64,000 nt of DNA, taken from positions 2,693,856 to 2,757,855 of the forward strand of contig QVOM02000102.1 in NCBI GenBank assembly GCA_003586115.2. Direction: 5' to 3'. The translations under genes were made by a program, and so were the position numbers. This DNA is from Salvator merianae. Its lineage: Eukaryota; Chordata; Lepidosauria; Squamata; Teiidae. This document shows, piece by piece, positions 57,676 to 64,000 of this stretch (position 1 is its first letter; the number at the start of each line of letters is the position of its first letter). Under the pieces are notes generated by a model. The model was not told where the DNA came from. It made no database searches and saw only the letters and a list, made by a program, of their open reading frames with translations.

Positions 57676-58823
57676 CCCAAACTATTCCTATTTGTTTATT
57701 TATTTATTTATTTGCATTTTTATCACACCCTATATCCAAAGGTCTCAGGGCACACCACCACAACAACAAGAAGAATGCAATGACACACACTAAAAGCAAT
57801 AGTGGTGCCTGAAATCGGGGAGGGAAAGCTGTTACTTTAACCAAGTAGTAAAGAGTTCTGTCTTCACTACTCTCCTAAAGACGTAAAATGAAGATGCCTG
57901 ATGCACCTCAAGGGGGAGAGTGTTCCACCTATCCCAGTTGCCCACCACTCTAGCTATTGAAGGTGGTGGTACCACAAGGAGGGACCCGTCTGCAGATCTT
58001 AAGGCATGGGCAGATTAATATGGGAGAAGGTGTTCCTTTAGGTACTTGGGGCCCAGGCCATATAGGACTTTATAGGCTAAAGTTAACACCTTGAATTGGG
58101 TTTGGTAATGAATTGGTAGCCAGAGCAGCTCTTCTAAGACTGGAGTGTTAGATATCCAGCCAGCTGTTCCAGTCAGCAGTCTTGCTGCTGCATTCTGCAC
58201 CAGTTGCAGCTTCCAAACTGTCTTCAAGGGCAGCCCCATGCAAAGTGTATTACAATAATCCAGTCTGGAAATTACCAAAGCATGGATTACAGTGGCCAGA
58301 TCAGTTCTGATAGTTGGTGATATGCATTCTTGGCCACTGCCTCCACCTGAGACTCAAGTGTAAGCATAGAGTTCAAGAGCACACCCAGATTCTGTACTTG
58401 TCCTTTCCAAGGCAAAGCAACCCCATTAAGGACCAGAGGCCTCCCAACTTCATGGATTCGAGATCCTGTGACACACAGCACCTCCATCTTGTCTGGATTC
58501 AGCTTCAATTTATTGACCCTTATCCAGCCCATTACTGCCTCCAGGCTCCTGTCCAGCACTTCAACCACCCATCTTGATTCAGATGGCAAGGAGAGATAGA
58601 GCTGGCTATCATCTTCATATTGATGACACCTTGCTCCAAATCTCCTGATGACCTTGTCCAGCAGCTTCATATAGTTATTGAAAAGCATAGGAGATAAGAT
58701 CGACCCCCCCAAGGAACCCCCACACTTGAGGAAAAAAGGGGAGGCACCATCTGAAATAGTCAAAAATATAGTCCCAAAAATAGTCTCTCCTCTTCTCATA
58801 GAGTCCAAAGACTCAGGTACCAA
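57676..58823 (-). pseudogene. L2 LINE, 5'-truncated, minus strand
   Basis: On the minus strand, RT sequence (GGSILSPMLFNNYMKLLDKV, then HQYEDDSQLYLS) passes into the C-terminal block (LDYCNTLCMGLPLKTVWKLQ, QNAAARLLTG, LLWLPIHYQTQFKVL). It ends in a CCCTGAGACCTTTGG tail and AAAT repeats near 57690. The catalytic YADD reads YEDD, a substitution consistent with decay. The break point at about 58823 lies 30 bp from an R2 LTR. Confidence 0.85.
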
Positions 58824-58853
58824 TTGTACAATATAGCAGATGCTCTGAGGCTT

Positions 58854-60418
58854 TGTTATGAGTCATGCACTAGACGTACTGGATGGTATTGGGAAGAAGC
58901 TTTACTCAGGCACTTAATTCTAAAAATATCTTTGTGCCAAGCCTTTAAAAATGATAAACAGTCAAGGAAACTCCTTGCAAAAATAGTCACTGGACAGGAA
59001 AAGTGCTCCCAGTCGAGAATCAAATTGAATCAGAAAAGAAAACTTAAAATTACAGAAAAAGCTTTAAAACAGCTCAAAAATATCAAAATGATGGGTTTTG
59101 ACAATCAGCTGACTGTCAGAAGTTCAGAGCACCCTGAGATTTCTATATAGGAAAAGACAGAGGTCTTCTTACAGCATACTGTACTTGTGTGAAAGGTTAA
59201 ATCAGTCCAATAATACCTGTACGGTCTATTTTTATGAATGGAGGGTTTTTTTAAGGACAATTTTAAAAGATGGGAATGGAAAGGAGTAGACAGGATGGGA
59301 AAGGAGGCGGAATGATCCTAAATTCGGCTCTATCCTGCTAAAAGGAAACCGTTATTCTACCAGGAACAGTCCATACTCAGTTTTGGATGTGAAGTGGAGT
59401 TGCAGTTCAATGGTTTGCCACCAGCACAGAGGCTCTGACATCTGAGGAGGTCTTCCAACAGAATTGTTGAGCTCCAGAGAAGTGTAACTCTGCATCAGTT
59501 TGTCTCAGTAAAATGATTCTTTGGATCTGTACTGTAGCCACAAGCACAGATCAGAGTCCAGTGACAAGGACTGCTTCAGACTGAAGCAGCAAGTCAATTA
59601 GCACAGCAAAGCAAAGCAGAAAGTAGAAAAGCAAGAGGGTTCTTGTTCAGCCCCTCAGAGGCTTCAGATGGTGGCAGTGGACATGGTAGGTGACCAGGGG
59701 GTTATATGCTCATGTCTGACTGTTCCTGATGTGCATGTTTATGCACATCTGGTCTGGGGTTTATCCCTAATTCTGGATTCTGCACAGGAGAGGCGACTCG
59801 AAAGGTTGTGTTATTGAAAGTTTATGGGGCAAATTCTGGTGGAAAAAACATGGAAAGGAGGAGGCAAGTGATATAAAGTGATGTTGATGCTTGAGTAACT
59901 ATGTCCTTATATAGAGTTCCTGCCAGCCAAGTATACATACCTGGCTGAAGGAATCCACGTGGACTGTGTTTTGATGAGCTTACTTGAGTGGCTTTTACAT
60001 TGAACAATGACTTGTCTTTGGTTTGGGCTAGTTTCCAGGCCACTGCCAATGTTGCAGCTTGCATTTTTAATAAAGGGCCAAACAGCTTCATTACCATACT
60101 TTTACTTTCTGCCCCAAATGCTATCAACTTCCATCAGGTCTTGTTTTAAGTTTCCACTGAGTCATTTCTTATGATTTCTTTTCTGTCTTTTTACAGAAAA
60201 AGGTAGAAGGTTCTGCAATCTTTCTTGTCCTTTTTAAAACTTAGGCTTGCCCATTCCAATATGGATTCTGGTGTTCTAGATACAAGGGTCCAGGCTCTCT
60301 GTCCCAATTTCCTGTACTTGAAACCCTTGTGCCAATTGCATTTATGGTGCTTATGACTAGTTCAGGTATCTGGAGATATCTGTACCTTTCCAGAGCCTTG
60401 CCTTGATGGTGCAACACA
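58854..60418 (-). mobile_element. LTR-like repeat R2, copy 3 (most complete)
   Basis: A 1,565-bp copy without an insertion: TGTTATGAGTCATGCACTAG at the left, GATGGTGCAACACA at the right. On the minus strand it reads TGTGTTGCACC to CTCATAACA, with a TATA-like CATAAAAATAG near 59240. It serves as the reference for the other copies. No target duplication found. Open frames in it (for example 59822-60127 minus) align in inverse to 52.15-52.44 kb, so they are repeat-derived and not genes. Confidence 0.62.
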
Positions 60419-63109
60419 TTTAAGGCCTTTGATTTTTAGGTAACCATGCCTCATGGGAAGTCAGCAGAAGGCAACAGAGAGGTCAGGAAAATGAAATGTT
60501 CCATGATTCTCACTCCCCAAGTGCACAGATAGCTTAGAGTTTTGTAGCGTGGAAATTCAGAGGCTATAGAGTAAAATCATAGAAGATGCCACCACAGATA
60601 TTTGAATATATCCACAGTACGAGACCAAGGACAGACAAGCCAATACTTAGATGTTTTGCACCAGTGGGTAGTGGTCCTCAAGTCTACAGCAGAGCTCCAA
60701 CCTTAGGTGTTTAGGAGTCAAAGGGAGAGAGAGGAACCCTTTTCCCAGTGATTTCAGCTATAGAGCTGCTATGAGATAGCACAAAAGTGAAATGGAGACA
60801 GGACGGATACTGTTCTAGCTTCAAGAAAGGCAGTAAAAACCAGCTGCAATCTTCAAGGGAAGCTGAGGCTTCATTTTTCAGTCACAGAAAGTGGTGAAGG
60901 AAGAAAAATGTTCCCCCTGCTTCCTGAGCTCAGACAGCAAGGAAGAGAGTACACTTGAGGCTCAGAAGTTCCAGCAAGGCAGGGACGGCTACCAGTTGGT
61001 ACTCTGCAGTTTTTCAGTAGTGACCTCACAGTACCCTTCTTCAGTGATGTTCAGTTCTTATAGAGTTTCAGCTCAATGTAGTAGTGAGAGGAAGACCACA
61101 TTTGAGATGTTCAGCTCAGCATAGTGATAGATTGAAACATCACCTAATAAATGGGGCAAAATGGAGAGTTTTTATACACTCTGGGTTAAGTTTGAAAGAG
61201 GAGTAAGAAGTGGATTGGTGCACAACTGGATTGAAAACCTGCACTTTTGATTGGGCAGAAGTAAAATTCAAATGGGGTTTGGCTAACTGAAGTGAGGATG
61301 CGAGATTCAAAGGTATCACATATGCAGCTGTTGCCGCAGAGAAGGGAACATGCATATGGAGGTGGTGCTAACCTAATCAACCACTGACAATCACCCAGAA
61401 TGACATAAAACAAATGAGCCAATGAAAAACCTCTTAGCTATCTCTCAAGGTGTGAAACCAGGCTGTGCAAGATGACTGCATTACTCTCACAATTGTTCAA
61501 GGTGGCAAAGCCAGGCAATGGTTTGCTATAAAATAGCCATGCATCACACTGCTGGCTGTCTCAGGCTCTTTCTATCTACTTGAAATCTCTGCCTTTTCTT
61601 CTGAATGGGGTCTTAAGTAACTGGAAAGAAGGGGGTACAGAAACCCATTTTCCAAACAGTCCAACTTCCTTCTGCTGTCAGCATGGCTTCTCATGTGTCC
61701 TTCATAGCTTTCTGTGGTCACCTACCCATACAACTTTGTAGTGCATACATTTTTGTAGACATGTGTACATGGTCTGTAGACGTCTCCAAAAAACAATTTT
61801 GATAACACCCTTTGCTGATCCAGATCACAACCAAGGAGACTCTGGGTGAGATTTTGATGGGCAGGGTCCTTAAATAAACTCCTGCAGAGTTTGAGATGCA
61901 GAAAAAAAAAATGTTTTAAAGGGAGTTCTACAACTGTAGCTCTTGTCTTAATTTGGAGGGGAAAGAGTGTTGCTCCTGTAGTACATTCCCCTTCTTGTGC
62001 AGGTATTGTCTTTGAAAGTATCAAGGTATTTTATGTTTGATTGGCAGCTGTAAAACAACTCTTATGGCACATTGTGAATAAGAAAAATGAAATCTGACAT
62101 GCCAGATGCAAAAGCTAAAATTGTTGAAATTTTCTACTGGTTCTGCCTTGCACAAATATTTCTGAAAACTGAGCTTCTGCAATTATGGCAATATTGTGTC
62201 TTAAATCTGCTAGTATTTAGTACTGTAATCTTTTCTCAGTGATTCTTCCAGTTGATATTTTTGGAACTAATATAATAGAATTGTTATTATATTGGAACTG
62301 ATATTAATATATATCAATCATATTCTTCGGTTCTTTAGCTTGGATCCCATAGGTGTATATGCACTTTCAAAAGCCTTCCTTACCACCTGCAAAAAATTAT
62401 TCTCCTCATTCTTTATTCTCTTCACTTTGTAAGAACTGCACAGTGTTTAAACATCACCACAAATCTCTGACAGGAAAACAATCCAATCCCTTCTCAGGGC
62501 TAGCCAGAGCTGAGAGACAAGACACTTAACCTCTTGTGTTCTTCTCCATGATCTGTGACAACCACATTCCTATCAGTGCCACAAAGATGTCTTACCTAGC
62601 GGCTTCAAAAAAGCTCTGTCCACAATTAGTTGTGATCATAGTTAAACAAGACATCTAGTTTCCAAAAGTGAATTAATTTAGATCTTGTCAGTTAAGAGTT
62701 TTAAGCAAGTAAATATGTTATTCAGCAGGGAAATATTGATACACATAATGAAAGACACTATTCCAAGTATTGTCAAACATATATTTTGTAGTTCCACTGC
62801 AGCTGGCAACTGTGTAAGCTATATATATCAATGTTGTGTGTGTTTTCCTATGTCCTTAAACAAGCTGCAACCTGTATTCACCTTGCAATATTAGTTGAAT
62901 GTTTCCAGAATTCTTGAACTCCAGGGATTTTGCTATATTGAAAGCACAAAACAAAACCTTCTCATGTGAAGTCTGCCTTTTAAATTGCTACCTAGGGATG
63001 AGCAAGCAAGCATATTATTCCAGATATTTTTCAATAAGTTCCATTGTGTGTGTATGGAATTCACATAGCTATTGTCCATTTTGAATCCCTATGCATCCCT
63101 TGCCATTGA

Positions 63110-63140
<31 letters not shown>

Positions 63141-64000
63141 GTTATAATTCAATCTCAGTTGATTTATAAAATCAATGTTCCCATACACTGCTTCATTGGG
63201 ATTTGTAAAAGTTAGTTTCTGGTATCCCTTTCTGAATAACTCAATACAATGAAGAGAATCAGAAGTGATGTGCTTCCACACTGCAGCCTTCAGTAGGGAG
63301 GTAAGAAACATAGAGAAAGGACAATTTCCTGTGAACCAGTGTGTGCCAATAAATTTATTTTTGTTTGTATTACTTGTTTGTGGAAGGAGAATATTATACA
63401 GTGGCATGGATACCTGTGATGAATAGATTAATAATGCATACTATGTGGAAACATAGGTCCCAATGCTAAAACGAATGTAAAAATTTATATTTGAAGTGAA
63501 ACCAGAGTCATACTTCAAGCTGTAGTTTTGCCTTGAAAATGGAACCAGGAATCAGCCAAAGTGTCCTTGAAGGTAAAGTCCAAATAGTCAATATTGGAGC
63601 CAGGACAGAATCAGGAAGCAACTGAGTGGGAGATTCAAAAGCAGCAAACAGGCAAGTGATTCCAGAAGAGGCATTGTGCGGAGAGGGTGGATGACAGAAG
63701 GCTCTCTTGAAGACTGTTGGGGAACTACTTTCATTACTATTATGGAGAAAGGGGATTGAACCTAATCCTAAAACTGAGTTCAGGGGTGGGAAACCACATG
63801 TGGGTAATATTTTCCTATATTGAACCATTTTTACCTTAGGGAAGTGGTGACGGGTTTTGTGATACTTTAAAAAAAGATATGATGTGCCTTGACAATAGGA
63901 TGGCATACCAGTCATCAAAATGAATCAGAGCCGAGGAATTTGTCCCAGTTTTGGGCAAAGGAGTGCTAAGCTCATTCAAGATGGATTTTCTGCAAATGTT
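60419..64000. other. Unassigned sequence with a CAT microsatellite
   Basis: No gene or delimited repeat recognised in 3.6 kb. A (CAT)n tract of about ten units lies at 63108-63140; the Asp-run frame across it is a repeat translation. Confidence 0.4.

Noticed and set aside
59822..60127. 101-codon minus-strand frame resembling the 52181-52426 frame
   Set aside because: The resemblance comes from both lying in copies of repeat R2 in opposite orientations, not from a shared gene.
63069..63407. Minus-strand frame with an Asp run
   Set aside because: The Asp run is the CAT microsatellite, and the rest shows no recognisable domain.
1..64000. CRISPR array, bacterial operon or other prokaryotic system
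   Set aside because: No spaced direct repeats and no operon-like coding density; LINEs, microsatellites and low gene density show eukaryotic DNA.

Overview
This window is vertebrate nuclear DNA, most likely from a squamate reptile (snake or lizard). It is intergenic or deep-intronic and built almost entirely of transposable elements of several ages, inserted into one another. The evidence is a mix of L1, L2-clade and CR1 LINEs, a CR1 3' end of the reptile type, hAT and Tc1 DNA transposons, degraded Ty3/Gypsy-like LTR sequence, tRNA-like SINE pieces and many simple repeats. The species call rests on repeat types alone and is an inference. I recognise no host protein-coding exon, rRNA, functional tRNA or CRISPR array.

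Layout. 0-2.5 kb: a decayed Tc1-like transposase gene on the minus strand, split by a 726-bp inverted-repeat element (family M, ends GGGCCTGTT-GCAC), then a second family M copy. 3.2-4.0 kb: a 5'-truncated L1 with a 19-bp target duplication. 4.9-6.3 kb: an L1 endonuclease fragment split by a 798-bp hAT element, then a 193-bp hAT MITE. 6.4-10.1 kb: a decayed minus-strand L1. 13.4-19.5 kb: a 5.77-kb full-length L1 inserted in an older hAT-like element. 22.2-24.9 kb: an LTR-like repeat (family R2) carrying a young 1,178-bp hAT. 25.9-27.9 kb: a second LTR-like repeat (R1) carrying a family M element. 29.7-37.8 kb: a CR1 3' end, a possible SINE, a minus-strand L1 split by a nearly intact 4.6-kb L2-clade LINE, and another L2 tail. 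40.9-50.8 kb: family M copies, a second R1, an ERV-like LTR, and a Gypsy-type integrase remnant beside a partial R2. 51.8-55.1 kb: an R2 copy carrying a 1.46-kb hAT, then a short hAT-like element. 57.0-60.4 kb: two L2 remnants and another R2. 60.4-64.0 kb: nothing recognised.

Several units could have supplied activity in the past. The L1 encodes an RNA-binding ORF1p and an endonuclease/reverse transcriptase ORF2p. The L2-clade element has the same two-ORF plan. The hAT and family M elements show no transposase of their own and would have depended on proteins made elsewhere. Target duplications and empty-site comparisons give a relative insertion order, which is the most informative property of the window.
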